A stretch of 64,000 nucleotides of DNA from Rhytidiadelphus loreus (taxonomy: Eukaryota; Streptophyta; Bryopsida; Hypnales; Hylocomiaceae), in contig OX344765.1 in the NCBI GenBank assembly GCA_947034895.1, positions 43,467,001 through 43,531,000 on the forward strand, given 5' to 3'. The notes under the pieces are model-generated. The model saw nothing but the letters and a program-made list of their open reading frames with translations. It was not told the origin of the DNA and made no database searches. The translations under genes were made by a program, and so were the position numbers. Positions 1 through 11,056 of this stretch are shown here, in pieces (position 1 is the first letter of the stretch; every line of letters starts with the position of its first letter).

Positions 1-1030
1 AGTGTTGTAACTTTTGCATTCAATGTTCAAATTCAATAAAATTTGTTGGGAAAGTTGCGCAAACTAGTCTATTTTTTGTGGTAATATTTTCAAATCTATC
101 TAAGATGTGCTGAGTTTTTGAAAGCCATTCAAAGTTTGTAGGTTCAATTTGAGTTCATTACATTGCATTGAGATGACTGCAACTTTGGGGGCTTGTATCT
201 TTTTCATCAAATGTTAGTTTTCAATAAAATTTGTTGGATTTTGTTTCCCATAAAGTCTAATTATTGTGGTAAAATTTTCATGTTAATCCAAGTTGTTTTG
301 AATGCTTGGGAGCAATTTCAGCTGACTTTTACTCACCACTTTCAAGGCTCGGTAGAGACAAGGATTTGAGAAGGGTTATCCAAATAGGATTTGGATTGAA
401 AAGAATGAAACTTAGGGTTCCACATTTCATCCTTTCTTCTAAGGTAGAAAGGGGTGTTTGGTTTTAGGTTTCCACAAAAAATAAAGAAAAAGAAAAGTAA
501 TGCATGAACCTACTGTGTGAGCGATGGACAGCTTGGATCTCTTCACCTGTTCTGACGATTATAATTACGGATCGAGTCGGGGATCCTATGGCTGTGGGTG
601 ATTTAGGGTTTGGGGATACCTACTGTTCTTCTATCCTTCTTCTGTCTTCTCTTTTGTTCTTTCATTCGCTTCATCTGTTGAGAGCTGTGTATGCGGGGCA
701 AGGTTGTCTATCCGGACGTGACGTGGGCTTTTCACATTCGTCAAGTCGACAATCTGACCATCCAGATGACGGCCCGATCGTCCAATTAAGTGGACGAACT
801 ACCCCGTCCAGGTCGACAGACCACCCGTCTAGGTCAACGGACGCCAGGTTGAATCCTAACGGACGTCCGGACATCCTGATGTCCAGACGAGACGTGACAG
901 GGACAACCCTAGTGCGGGGTGACGATGGATGTGACAGCGTTCTGATGAATTGCTGTTGAGGTTGCATATTACAAGAGGTGGGCACGTAGGCAGCATAGGC
1001 GTGCTGCAAGGGTTGCACGCATTGCAAGGC
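1..1030. other. AT-rich then GC-rich leader, no clear gene
   Basis: The first ~350 bases hold two diverged copies of a unit of about 175 bp, each containing the block TTCAATAAAATTTGTTGG followed by a GTGGTAA block. From about 700 to 910 the DNA turns GC-richer and is packed with GTCC/GGAC half-sites such as TCCGGACGT, GTCCAGGTCGAC and GTCCAGACGAG. This lies just upstream of the Crinkler-like pseudogene. Open frames here look incidental to the repeats. Confidence 0.4.
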
Positions 1031-1031
1031 G

Positions 1032-2480
1032 ATGGATCCCGGTATTGAAGACCTGAATCGACAGATCAGGAAAGTAGAGCAACAAATCGATGTTGTGGAA
1101 GTAGAACTGACGGAGGCTGCCACACGGAAAGAAAAGGAGCAACTGCGGAAAAAGGAGGAGCAACTGCAGGAAGAGAAACTGCTGTTGCTGAAGGCTGCGA
1201 ATCCAGGTGAAAGCACTTGTCCTGAACATAATGCCTTATGCACTTGGTTATGTCTACTTTTTCCCTTGGCTATGTAGTGTCTACAAGTATGTTTCCCGCG
1301 CGCATTTAGTCTAAGTCTCTTCTAGTTTAGGGTTTAGGGTGGTGGAAGCCGATGACGACAAGATGAGTGTGACCACCTTCGTTGCGGTGGTCTGAGTTGA
1401 GATTGGTGATAGAGGGTTTAAGGGTCAAATACTTCCGGTTTGTTCCTCTCGTGTTGAGCTCTTACTCTTTGGTCTACTTTGGAGTTTCATCAGGTCTGTC
1501 TTATGACCGTCGTCTATGATCATCTTCTGTAATTTTGGCAATAAATATATCGGTGCTTCATATCGAATCGTGTACGTCTGTGTTGGTCAAGGTTTGTTCA
1601 AACCTTGAACTTTAAATCTGAGTAGTGGAGCTTCTCCTAATCCACCCCAAGCTCGGGATAGGTAATTTAGGTTTTCTTGAACATGTTGCATGAGGGATGC
1701 TTTTCCCTTAGCTATGGCTATTGTCAGGTGGCAATGTTTTGTTGGTTAGGGTTTTGAACGTCCGTGTGATTTTGTTTGGGGGATATTGTAGTGTAACTGG
1801 ATCAGTTTCTTAGGTTTTTCACTTTAGGAGAGCTGCTTCTCTCCACATTTTGTTGTGTTTGTACGAGCTCATGCTCCTTGTGGACCTCGACATGATTTAT
1901 TTTCTCACTTTGAATATACCATGACTGATAGGAATGGAGTTATATTGGCATCGGAGTGTGTGGACTCTGACAGTGTGCGGTGTGAATGCAGAGGGAGGTT
2001 CACCTCCTAAAAGGCCGCGTTCAAATGACTGTTTGTAGTCCTTCGTCCAATTAGCAAGAGAACATTACAAGGAGTGGGAAGAAGCTGACGCAGCTAAAGT
2101 TAAAAAGGATTGTGGCATGAGTTTCTTGAGGTTGAGTGTCGATCCATTTTCTAATTTTTGTCAAAGACTTCTTCTTTAGATTTGAGAATGTTACAAAGAT
2201 TTGAGGAATATCCTGGTGGAGGCGGAGGAGTCTGAGCGGTTCATTGTTATGGGTACATCGGGCATTGGGAAGTCTTATTTTTCTATTTTTTGAATATGTT
2301 ATTTGGCGACAAAGAAGGAGACAGTCGTTTGGAAACTCGGAAACGACTTTCATCTTCTGGATTTCAGTGACGAGGCTTCATCAGCAAAAAATGAAAAGGT
2401 TTCTGATCTTGAAGTTAAAGGTATCTATAGGTACCTATGGTCCATTAAAGGTATCTGATCGTGAAGTTCGGAAAGTATTT
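1032..2480 (+). pseudogene. Crinkler-like coiled-coil / P-loop NTPase gene, decayed and cut by a CACTA element
   Basis: Exon 1 (1032-1206) encodes a heptad-rich coiled coil ending in a run like EKLLLLKAANP. It stops at a GT donor at 1207, and an AG acceptor before 1992 restores the frame. Exon 2 reads through KRPRSND and REHYKEWEEAD, then after frame breaks reaches a Walker A motif GTSGIGKS near 2255-2278, followed by TVVWKLG and LLDFSDEASS. Coiled coil plus GxxGIGKS is typical of Crinkler (CRN)/RHS-like NTPases known in oomycetes, fungi and some plants. It has an in-frame TAG just after the start of exon 2, TGA stops around the P-loop, and sequence homology ends where the CACTA element begins. 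The gene is non-functional. The family call rests on motif pattern only. Confidence 0.6.
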
Positions 2481-3882
2481 TACTATAAGAAACCTGTGTT
2501 TTTTTTTACAGCGGGCCCGCAACGTAGAGTGTCCGAGGCTGGATACACTATGTCCAAGGAGACATCTTTGTGTCTAGAAGATGGTTTGCCATTTCCAACA
2601 GATTTGAGTGGCTGTTGCAACGGACAGGCTAAAATTTAGGTGATAACAGCTTTTTGTTTCCACTGACGTACCCCTTTTTTCTGACATATTTGCAGACATG
2701 AGCATATCCGCAATAGTGTCCGTAAAAATCGAAATTGTCGCATCAGCATCGTTGACCTTTTTTCATCAGTTGTAATTTTAAGTTTTTGTTTTTGTTTAAT
2801 TAAAATGTTTGCCCGTCATGAAAAAAGGGAGGGCCGGGCAGTGCCTGGTCTTGAAAAATTCTAGACATGCTGACGTGGCAGATGACATGGCGAGATCGAG
2901 GAAAATTTGCTGATGTGGCAATTTTTTTGACTGACATGGCCCAGCCACATCAACACAGATTTTGAAACATTGAACTTAATGTCTTCCTTGTTCCTCATGA
3001 CAGTATTTGTTGAGACGTCGTGACGCTTGTTTAGATGTCTCAGAGGACATCTCAATGTTAGTCTAGACGTCAACTGCAATGTCCTCACATTCTTGGAGAC
3101 TTTTGTACAAGTACTACGATGTTGACCTTTATGTTTTCAAAAACCTCAAACTGCCTATTGAAACGTCATGACGTCTTTTTAGATGTCTCAGATGACATAT
3201 GCGTGTTTGTATGGACGTCGCTTGAGATGTCTGATTTAACTAGGGACTTCTTGGCAAGTACTACAATGCTCATGCTGATGTTGACAGTAACATGTGAATG
3301 TCTTTAGATACTTTGGTTTCATTCTGACATCGTTGTTTTCTAGCACAACGATGTTTTGGGGGCGTTCATGTGTTCTACTAGTCTACTGAAGAGTGAGCAG
3401 CCTGAACAACAAAGTGACCGAATAGGGGAGTACTTCCTAACAATGACATTATCCGTTTACATTATCTTATTAAGGCTGCTTTGGAATGCACAACCATCTT
3501 TTTCGTTTCATTTCTATCTAACACACGGTGAGCACTTCAAGCATTGTAATATTATACCTCTAGACTAAGTTCAAGCTAATTTAATGAACGACATGCACCA
3601 TTCAATTCAAACAGACAAATAGAAATTGCTCATTTCCAATATTCTACGTTAATGTATTAAGATGCGTGTACTTCCTACAAAATCATTGCGAGAAAACAAA
3701 AGAGTGCATGTGGTGCACGAGGACTAAGAATGCAACAAATATTTTATTGGTTCTTTCATAATCTTTCATGTACTTTGTGTAAAAGATCCCTCAGCTATGC
3801 TACCTTTTGGGTGTGCGCAGGTACAAATATAGTCCTGTAATGTCTTCATGTACCGACAATGCAGTGGATCACAAACAAATAA

Positions 3883-4874
3883 CTACTTTACGAGATGCAC
3901 CGGCAAATGTGTCATAATGTTCAAGAAAGTCGTGCCTGGGAAATTCCTTCTCATGTAGACATTCTGCATGACAATGTCCTTCTTTGTCTCCTTCATTTTC
4001 TTGTCACAAAGTCTTTGGAATACTCTTCTGATTTTTTTGATAGCCAACTGCACATTGTCATCCAAAATGTTTCAAACCACCACCAGTAGAATCTACAACA
4101 AAACAGATGCAAGAGCATTAGTTAACTATCCATCTTGATATTCACATAGACATTTCCAAATGCACCTAAACATTGACAAAGATATTTGTCACTGTGCAAA
4201 TGGCATTGGCTGCCTCTGAAGGTCTTTCATAGGACACTCTTGAGTGTATGCCAAATCTTGGCAGATGATTGCATTGCCACCAAAGAAGACGGTACTATCA
4301 AGTGCAAGCCAATGCAATGTCGTCACTGATGTCCTTGACAGCATGTCCCGTCTCTACAAACACTTTCACAACAAACTATATATGGTATACTTAGAAATCA
4401 GTAAAAATTTGTGCTTTGAAGAAGGGCGTATAGTACACGCAATTGTAGGGAGACACTACATTCATTTTACAAAAAACGACAAAGGCGATGGAGACATACA
4501 AACATCAGAAGCACCACCTTTGCCATGGACCTGTACATTCTCTCAATTGTGGAATTTGCATGACCTAGTGCTATTGGAAATAAAATAAACACTTCTAAGG
4601 CAATTGATTTTGGTGTGTCTTATTTGTTGCATGAGTACGTAGTAGTCATGTGTTTACATGTTTTGTAGTTTGTCATCCCTATCGCGTTTGTGAATTGCAC
4701 TGATATAGTTTGTAACGGTACGTAATTGCGTATACTGCACACTATGGCTATGAACTCAGCTTGTTCCTGCGTGGTCAAGATGTAAGGTGCATGTGGCATG
4801 TGGAAATCATCATTGCATTGCCTTGGCGCCTGCAACCTGATTTCCTCACAAATTCCTAGATCCTCGGCATCCAC
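3883..4874 (-). pseudogene. TNP2-type CACTA transposase remnant
   Basis: Two minus-strand stretches resemble consecutive parts of plant CACTA transposases. At 4620-4874 the pattern PHAPYILTTQEQAEF...SIR...NYKTC matches the region leading to the LKSHDCH block of TNP2 proteins. At 3883-4065, LCDKKMKETKKDIVMQN followed by FPGTTFLNIMTHLPVHLV matches the DUF4218 segment, whose family form is a PPSFFDIMVHLxVHL-like block. The DNA between no longer gives one open frame. Known function of the intact family: cut-and-paste transposition through CACTA termini. This copy is dead. The matches are from memory of the family and not from a search. Confidence 0.65.
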
Positions 4875-5189
4875 ACAATTGCTTAGCTATCATTCATTGA
4901 AAGCAATGTCTTCAAAATATTTTCACACAAATTTTTCTCACAATGCATGACATCCAGCATGTATTGTTCTAAGAGATCTTGCAAAAGGAAAGGTAAAACA
5001 TGTCAGAAGTAGAAAAATCCACGTGCATGCCTTACCTTATTAGATGTTGTATTAAACAAAAGAATGCCTACAAAGACATCGGCTACAAACGTCATGTCTA
5101 ACAATAACATCAACACCGACGTCCAAACAAACGTTAGCACCAACATCAGCATCGCCTCTTTTCATCCTCTATCATGACTGCATTTTTAA

Positions 5190-6114
5190 CCCCTAAAGGG
5201 CCGGACTGTGTTTTTTGGCTGTATAAAATTTTTGGGCAGGTACCTACGAGTGGAGATTTTCATATTTGGGGCTGAAATTTTAATAGAATGTGGAGGCAAG
5301 GAAGATCTTTCATATGCACCAAATTTCATGACATTTGGAAATACGAGTCAAAAGTTATAGCTTAATATGTTACTTTTTTTCCCAACCGGGCAGTTCGGGC
5401 AGATCAGAAAAAATCACTTTTTTCAGAAACAAAAATTTGGAATTGATTTTCTAGAATTTTATATACACGAAAATCTTTGAATCATTCCATTTTGATCAAT
5501 GAGTCAAAAGTTATGAGGATTTTTTGTTTGCGGGCAGTTTTGGATTTCCTACTTTAAAATAAACTTTGAAATCCTTTATCTTACCCAATTTTCAATATTT
5601 TTGGACAAAAATAAAATTGTAGGATATAGATACATTATTACAACATTTCGACCATTGGGATTTGAAATTTTTAATTCCATATTTAAATTGTAAATAATTT
5701 AGTATTTTTAATCATTCTCTACTACTACCTACTTACTATTTTTTTCCTATATGTTGTACTATTCCAAATGATCTGAAATTTTTCAAGCATGTGGCCAACT
5801 TGTCTAGGAAAACAAATCCAAAGAAGCACCACCATTTAGGTCATTTTTTCATAAAAATGTGAGCTTGTGAAGTGCAGCTGCCCTGCTTTTTGCAGGGTAA
5901 AAAAATGATTTTAGTTAATTTGAATGCTTATATCTTGCAATCCACCCAGTGGAAAGGTCTGAAATTTTTACCACATGTTTTTGATACTATATAATACAAG
6001 ATCCTACGGTTAGATATGTCAAAAAAAGTTTTTTTTTCAAAATTTTGGTACTTGTACTAGAAATGACAGTTTTGGAGCGGTTTTGGTGAAAGTATAGTCA
6101 CGGTCCTTTAAGGG
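5190..6114. mobile_element. TTAA-flanked non-autonomous element, copy 1 (piggyBac-like ends)
   Basis: The ends are CCCCTAAAGGGCCGG and, inverted, CCCTTAAAGGACCG. They are flanked exactly by TTAA at 5186-5189 and 6115-6118. The length is 925 bp and there is no transposase ORF. The interior shares an ordered set of blocks with the copies at 39661 and 51595: a GTACCTACGAG-like block, GTCAAAAGTTATxxC, and AAGATCCTACGGTTAGATATG near the right end. A TTAA target with CCC/GGG termini is the hallmark of piggyBac-type elements. It is inserted inside CACTA copy 1. Confidence 0.8.
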
Positions 6115-6254
6115 TTAATATCCCATACCGTTTGTTATTCTTCCCTCCACCTTTCTTGTATAAATATATTGGATTCTTCCCTCCCTTTAATCATAATAAT
6201 GTGCGTTTAAAGCCTTTATTTTGATCTAACTATCAAATATTGTGTATTATGTAT

Positions 6255-6450
6255 GGTAAACTTTTTTTGTATACATGATGTATGTATGTATTTAATATTA
6301 TATATGATGTATGTATGTATTTTATATTATGTATCATGTATGTATGTATTTTATATTATGTATCATGTATGTATGTATTTTATATTATATATCATGTATG
6401 TATATGTTTTATATTATGTATGTATTTTATGTTATGTATGGTGTATTTAG
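6255..6450. repeat. AT-rich tandem repeat, about 33-bp unit
   Basis: About five imperfect units of ATGTATGTATTTTATATTAT plus a TGTATC-type linker lie here. A similar TATGGTGTATTTTGTAT array occupies roughly 41350-41580 of the second CACTA copy, so this is an internal satellite of the CACTA family. The Met/Tyr/Cys-rich open frames it produces are not genes. Confidence 0.7.
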
Positions 6451-7371
6451 TATGGTACAAGTATAGAATATTATGTACAAAATTTTATACAATGTTTATA
6501 TAGAGGGCATCATAATATGGACATGTACATTATGTAAGATATATGATTGTTTTTCTAGACATCATGTTGGATAATAAACTACTTTGCTTAACACATGAAT
6601 GTCAAATCTGATATTATTTTGTACATCGACTATATTGTTTCGGACATTCTATGTTTTCTCTGATGTTGATGAAACAGTGTAGGAAATGCTCATGTTGACA
6701 TTGTTGTGTCTAGTTTACTTTGTAGGGATGCAGGCGGAAACGTCCAAAGTCAGTTGCAGGTGTTCTGTACAGTACACGCTATTGCTTTCAGAGCTATGCC
6801 CCATGTCACAAACAACATCCACAGGGACAACACAAAAGTCATGGACATGTCGCATTCGGTACAATGAAAATCAAAGTAGACGTCTCTCTTCACAGTGTAT
6901 GTGACGAGAACATCTAGAATGACAACATGACGTAATTGCGGATATAGAATGTCTATTGAGATGTCTTCACAAACATCCTATAAGACGACATAATGCCTGT
7001 GTAGTCATCATTTATGACATAGTAGCATTCCTTCTAGACCTATTTTCAGGCCCCCAAACAGTGCCATGTCACACCCAAAAAATAAGCCACGTCGACATGA
7101 CACGTCACTCACGGGTAATGGATGAAAAAAAATCCGACTTGGCTTCTCGTACTCACGTGGCATGACAGATGGCACAATTTCAGAACCCCGTTGACTAATG
7201 TTTTTTTTGACATTAAGCCCTGGACATGTGATGTCTGGGCAAATTTTCAATGTTTTTTCCATGTCTTAATGAACGCAAAAATTTGGATGTCTGATTGGAT
7301 GTGGATGGACATCACTCCAGACATGAGCATGCAGAATTTGCGTGTCAAAAAAACACGGGTTTCTTATAGTG

Positions 7372-7693
7372 AACTATGACCCAAAAATTTCTGCACAATA
7401 AGGTACTGAATGTTAGCATTGTATTCTTCCAAGCGGGAATAGGCAAACTCTGCAATCTCCTTGGCAATGTCTTGGCTAATTCTATTGGCCCGAGAGGCAC
7501 AATGTTGTAAACTTTGAAATTCTCCCTATTGAGTTCTTGACGGAGCTAATACTTCTTCTTCGACCAAAACTGCCCTTCTTCTAGCCCAATATCGCTGTGT
7601 TTGCTCCCGTGTAGATGCCTTCCGCTTCTCAGCAGACCAAGCCTGCAAAGCGTCTTCCTATATAGGTCCCCTGACTATTTGAGATTGAGTCAT
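7372..7693 (-). pseudogene. Unknown minus-strand gene, truncated at its 3' end by CACTA copy 1
   Basis: Reading from an ATG at 7693, the frame gives a charged, helical protein (MTQSQIVRGP...EDALQAWSAEKRKAST...). It is interrupted by two TAG stops and otherwise coding-like through RISQDIAKEIAEFAYSRLEE to VQKFLGHSS, where the CACTA right terminus begins. The first TAG falls where Trp would be natural (GPI-stop-EDALQAW). I do not recognise the family. The abrupt end at the transposon suggests the CACTA insertion removed or separated the C-terminus. Confidence 0.45.
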
Positions 7694-8751
7694 TTTAAGG
7701 TCAAGTTTTGGAAATATACCCAGTGAGGAAGACAAACATCAGTAATTCCGTCCCCTAAACCTAGAAAGATACAGAGCATACCCTAAGTACATCTGAAAAC
7801 AAACCACGCAAAAATTGAGCATACCCTCAATCACTCTGCATTTTAGCCATACAGAAAAAGAAAACACGTCACCAACCACAAAAAGGCAATTTGAATTACC
7901 TTAGTGATCTTCAAAATGCTCCAAAATGGTCTTCCACTCTAGCTGCAGAAAGGTTGAACGAGTACACTCTTGTCCAAACCAAGCACGCATCGGAACCAAC
8001 CACAAAAAGGCAATTTGAACTACCTCAGTGATCTTCAAAATGCTCCAAAATGGTCTCCCACTCAAGCTGCAGAAAGGTTGAACGAGTGCACTTTTGTCCG
8101 AACCAAGCGCGCATCGGAATTTTGGAATGAATTGAGCGAGACTACGAGAGAGGCCCGAGGATTCCAGGCCTTTGCTCACAGGCAACAAGATTGATAGCTT
8201 AGAAGCTTACGAGACACACAGAAATCAAGCACACCCTAAGTACATCTGAAGACACAGTGTAGAAATCAAGGTATAAAGAAACCAAAATCAAGATAACCCG
8301 ATACCAAAACCAAGGTGTTCCAATACCAAAATCAAGGTAACCCGACACCAAAATCAAGGTACAAAGAAACCAAAATCACGTCTCACATAAGAACCTTCAG
8401 TCTGAAACACACTGAAACAAAAGTACTGGACAGCAGCACAACAATAGCAACCCTAAAAAAACGAAAGTACTGAGACGCCCTAAATCCTAAAACGCACATG
8501 AATTCTCCAACCAAGGTTTGAATGCATTCAAGATCCTCCAATGACAAACCCTATTGTAACAATGCACTTCCCATTGAGTTGTACATCAAAATCCAAGTTC
8601 AACCACCACATCTCCAAGCACAACCCTAAACTTCAAACTTCAAACCTGAAATTCTGTACTTCAATGTGGTTCCGGCAACCCTTAAGCGTTGGTATCATTC
8701 AACGATCGCAGCAAGGAAGCCCTTCTCCAGGCCAGAGTTTTCACAAAGTAT
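7694..8751. other. Gene-poor stretch with a 124-bp tandem duplication and a short minisatellite
   Basis: Bases 7871-8118 hold two tandem copies of a 124-bp unit starting ACCAACCACAAAAAGGCAAT, about 90% alike. On the plus strand an open frame (7970-8194) reads YLSDLQNAPKWSPTQAAERL across the second copy. The first copy encodes nearly the same peptide, so a decayed gene is possible. Around 8275-8370 the motif AACCAAAATCAAGGTA repeats about five times with 20-25 bp spacing. Nothing else is recognisable. Confidence 0.45.
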
Positions 8752-9068
8752 GTTGTCAGAATCCGTAATAGCTTAGTACGGATCCTAATAGATTAGATGA
8801 AATTAAAATAGTATAAATTTGAAAAAAATTAGTTTAGGCATAGACTAACGGAAACAAATAAATCCTTAGAACTACTTTAGACTTAATTCCGGAACCAGTA
8901 CGGGAGTATGACGGAACTTGACATCCGGGTGGACGGAATCAGGAGCCGGAACATAGGAACTCGGAACGCAGTCATTAAATACAGTAGCTTGCGGCACTAG
9001 ACTTGAGATACGTTACGGCGTTCCATAGCCTACGTTCCCATTGTAGTGAACGTTGGGCGCAGGAATAG

Positions 9069-9076
9069 TATATAAA
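9069..9076 (+). promoter_or_regulatory. Probable TATA box of the gag-like unit
   Basis: TATATAAA stands about 170 bases before the gag-like coding frame. It is followed by a C/T-rich leader (CTCCTCCTCATTTCTCG) of the kind seen at transcription starts. The segment from about 8750 could be a retroelement LTR, but I found no second copy. Confidence 0.4.
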
Positions 9077-9239
9077 CCCAGCTCCTCCTCATTTCTCGCC
9101 CTCTTTTAGTTGCTCCGCATCTAGCTGATAGTGAGAGAAAGTGTGGTGAGTTAGGGTTACGACGTTAGGAGAGGTGAGACAAATGGCAGAGGTTAGCAAT
9201 TGATATACAATCCCAGCCCGGAAAATTAGTCTGGTAATT

Positions 9240-10440
9240 CCGACGGATCCGCTGCACCTGCGTTAGTTAGAGGACGATTTGAAGGTCTTGGAGTGTGCAG
9301 GTTTGCTGAAAAAACCCTGGAATGTCCAAAGTGACCAGGTCCTCCGGGAGTTGGTGGTGGGCACACCAAATCAGTACGACCAGACCGTACAAGGGCATCC
9401 GGACCACTAGACGGAGGAATTGTGGGCAGAGGTTTACGGGTTCCCGCGAACCGGAAACGGATTTGCCACCCGGACGGACCAGTATCACTAGCACAAGTTC
9501 GTGAATCCGCCGCACGCAAAGGAAGGCTACGCCATCAAGGACTGCCGGGACGAGCGACACAAGCAACTGCTCCGATTTCTCCTGCCAATTCTGTATCCGG
9601 ACAAGAGTTCCCGGGTTACGGTCACGATGGCCAACACGATATTTGGGGCATTCCAGGACTAGGTCATGGCGAGTGTAGTGGGGTGGTGCACCGGAAACCT
9701 GGCGAAGAACAAGCCGAACCCGCTCAACACGTATCTCCTCCACCTGTACCAGCACCGAGAACTACTGACGGAAGATGAGTCGACGGATTACAAGACCGGG
9801 TTGATCATGTTGGAATGCAACTACACGGATGACGAGGAGTCGGAGACGCAGGAGTCTGAGAACCAGAACGAGGACGTCAAGCCGGAAGTAAAGGAAGAGA
9901 AGGTGGAGCCGGAACAGAAGCTGACACAGAGGGAGAAGGAGGAACGAGAGGAGACATCTACAAGCCGAAGACAAAAGTCTACGGATCCGACGGCTAGAGG
10001 TAAATTTCCGGGTCCCTTCCTCACACAAGATACAAAGGAATGGGAAGGACCACACTTCTTTGAGTGTGGAGAAGAGTGGACCCGGACCGCGAAGATGTAC
10101 CATGACAGGCTCGCGGAGATCGTTCTCCGGTCCGTGGAGGTGATGCACTGCAAACCGGAGAACCTTCTGGATGTGCTGAAGACGCTACCGCCCGAGTCGG
10201 AATGGAACGAGATGAGGATGGAAATCCGGAAACTGAAGACGGAACAGGAGGAGCTCAAGGGGAAGCTGAGCTAGACGGAAGGGGAGTTGCACCACTCTCA
10301 GGAGGCGACGCAGAAGGCCTACCAAGCGTTCCAGACCTTCCAAAAGTGGATGGTGAGTCCAGCCAACCTCTACCACAAGGCGGCCCTTTACAAGGTTGTT
10401 CGCTGCGACAGCGCGACAAACAGACGTCGTGCGACGTCAC
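9240..10440 (+). pseudogene. gag-like ORF with five in-frame TAG stops
   Basis: One reading frame stays coding-like for about 400 codons. It has a basic/aromatic N-terminal part (ELWAEVYGFPRTGNGF, HAKEGYAIKDCRDERHKQLL), a middle with MANTIFGAF and NTYLLHLYQHRELL, a Glu/Lys-rich linker, and a helical C-terminal part (RMEIRKLKTEQEELKGKL). It is broken by TAG at 9264, 9408, 9489, 9660 and 10272, with no frameshift. Layout and codon style (many CCGGAN) fit a retroelement gag-like structural protein, but no zinc knuckle or pol follows. The frame peters out at the GACGTC-rich junction where the cassette cluster begins. A second gag-like stretch of similar codon style starts at 32793. A plant nuclear gene family remains possible. 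Confidence 0.5.
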
Positions 10441-10524
10441 GAAAAGTCAAATTTACCTTTGACTTTACAGGAAATTACCCCCCTCCAGGTGGATGCCACA
10501 TGGCATCCACTTGGCAAACTGGAG

Positions 10525-10875
10525 GGCGCGTACGGGTAGGAGAGTGCAGGTAGGGGCGACTGCGGGTGGGCGACTGCGGGTGGACGAGGGCGACTGCGGG
10601 TGGGCGACTACGGGTGGGCGAGGGCGACTGCGGGTAAGCGACTGCGGATTTCTGAGGAAGACCGTGGGTGGGCGACTGCGGGTTTGGCAGGGAGACCGCG
10701 GGTTCAGGAAGTGTTCTTGGGTGGGCAACTGCGGGTGCGCAAAAGGTACCTAGACCCGGTGGTGGACCCGAAGTCGCCCAATTTGGACCCACTGTCGCCC
10801 TCTCGAGACCCGCTGTCGCCCTACCCAGACCCGCAGTCGCTGGATACGCAGTTGCCCTATCCGTATTCGCCCCCC
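10525..10875. repeat. 14-mer array b1, two opposed halves, upstream of the RING gene
   Basis: The first half (to about 10744) repeats GGGCGACTGCGGGT on the plus strand. The second half (about 10749-10875) repeats its reverse complement, ACCCGCAGTCGCCC, with variants such as ACCCGAAGTCGCCC. Unit spacing is 14-28 bp. Relative to the RING gene the proximal half has the sense orientation ACCCGCAGTCGCCC. The opposed halves could fold into a long imperfect hairpin. Ser/Pro/Arg-rich open frames inside the array are by-products of the repeat. Confidence 0.85.
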
Positions 10876-10944
10876 TAGACCGAAGTCACTCGCCCTATAT
10901 AGCCAGTAGCCCATCATCATGCTATCACCTTCATTTTCCATTGA

Positions 10945-10985
10945 GGCTTTCTGTCTTGCAACCTTTGTTGGCTGCATGCGTGACC
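10945..10985 (+). promoter_or_regulatory. Shared upstream core element, RING gene (divergent copy)
   Basis: Here CTGTCTTGCAACCTTTG and then TTGGCTGCATGCGTG align with the core found ahead of the other cassette genes (CTGTCTTTCACCT...GTGGCTG.ATGCGTG). It lies about 75 bases before the ATG and about 75 bases after the 14-mer array. This copy is more divergent than those at 16943, 20908, 22598 and 25688. Confidence 0.5.
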
Positions 10986-11056
10986 CTTTTGGATAATATA
11001 TATACTATTTTTTGCTATCATTTGGTTCTTAGAATTTTGCGACGTCCGCAAATCTC

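Larger units (their letters stand above)
2481..7371. mobile_element. CACTA (En/Spm-type) DNA transposon, copy 1
   Basis: The left end reads TACTATAAGAAACCTGTG and a T-run. The right end is the inverse of CACTATAAGAAACCCGTG and a T-run, so the arms match except at a couple of bases. The first ~70 bases also align with the left end of the copy at 37853. Subterminal DNA is full of GACATCT/AGATGTC and TGACGTGGCA motifs, as expected of CACTA subterminal repeats. TNP2-like remains are on the minus strand. I see no matching 3-bp target duplication (TTT versus AAC), so an end may be eroded. It sits between two broken genes and itself contains a nested TTAA-flanked element at 5190-6114. Confidence 0.75.

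Noticed and set aside
1320..1345. Telomere repeat (TTTAGGGTTTAGGG), also at about 21580-21605
   Set aside because: Only two or three units; ordinary interstitial or telo-box-like sequence.
6253..6503. Met/Tyr/Cys-rich small proteins
   Set aside because: By-products of an AT-rich tandem repeat inside a CACTA element.
8752..9240. 5' LTR of a Ty3/gypsy element
   Set aside because: TATA box and leader are present, but I found no second LTR, no clear primer-binding site and no pol genes.
10465..10792. Long Ser/Pro/Arg-rich open frames in the 14-mer arrays (also at 16939-17310, 22302-22625, 25390-25650)
   Set aside because: They are translations of the repeat itself, open on both strands and in several frames, with no start context or conservation beyond the 14-mer.
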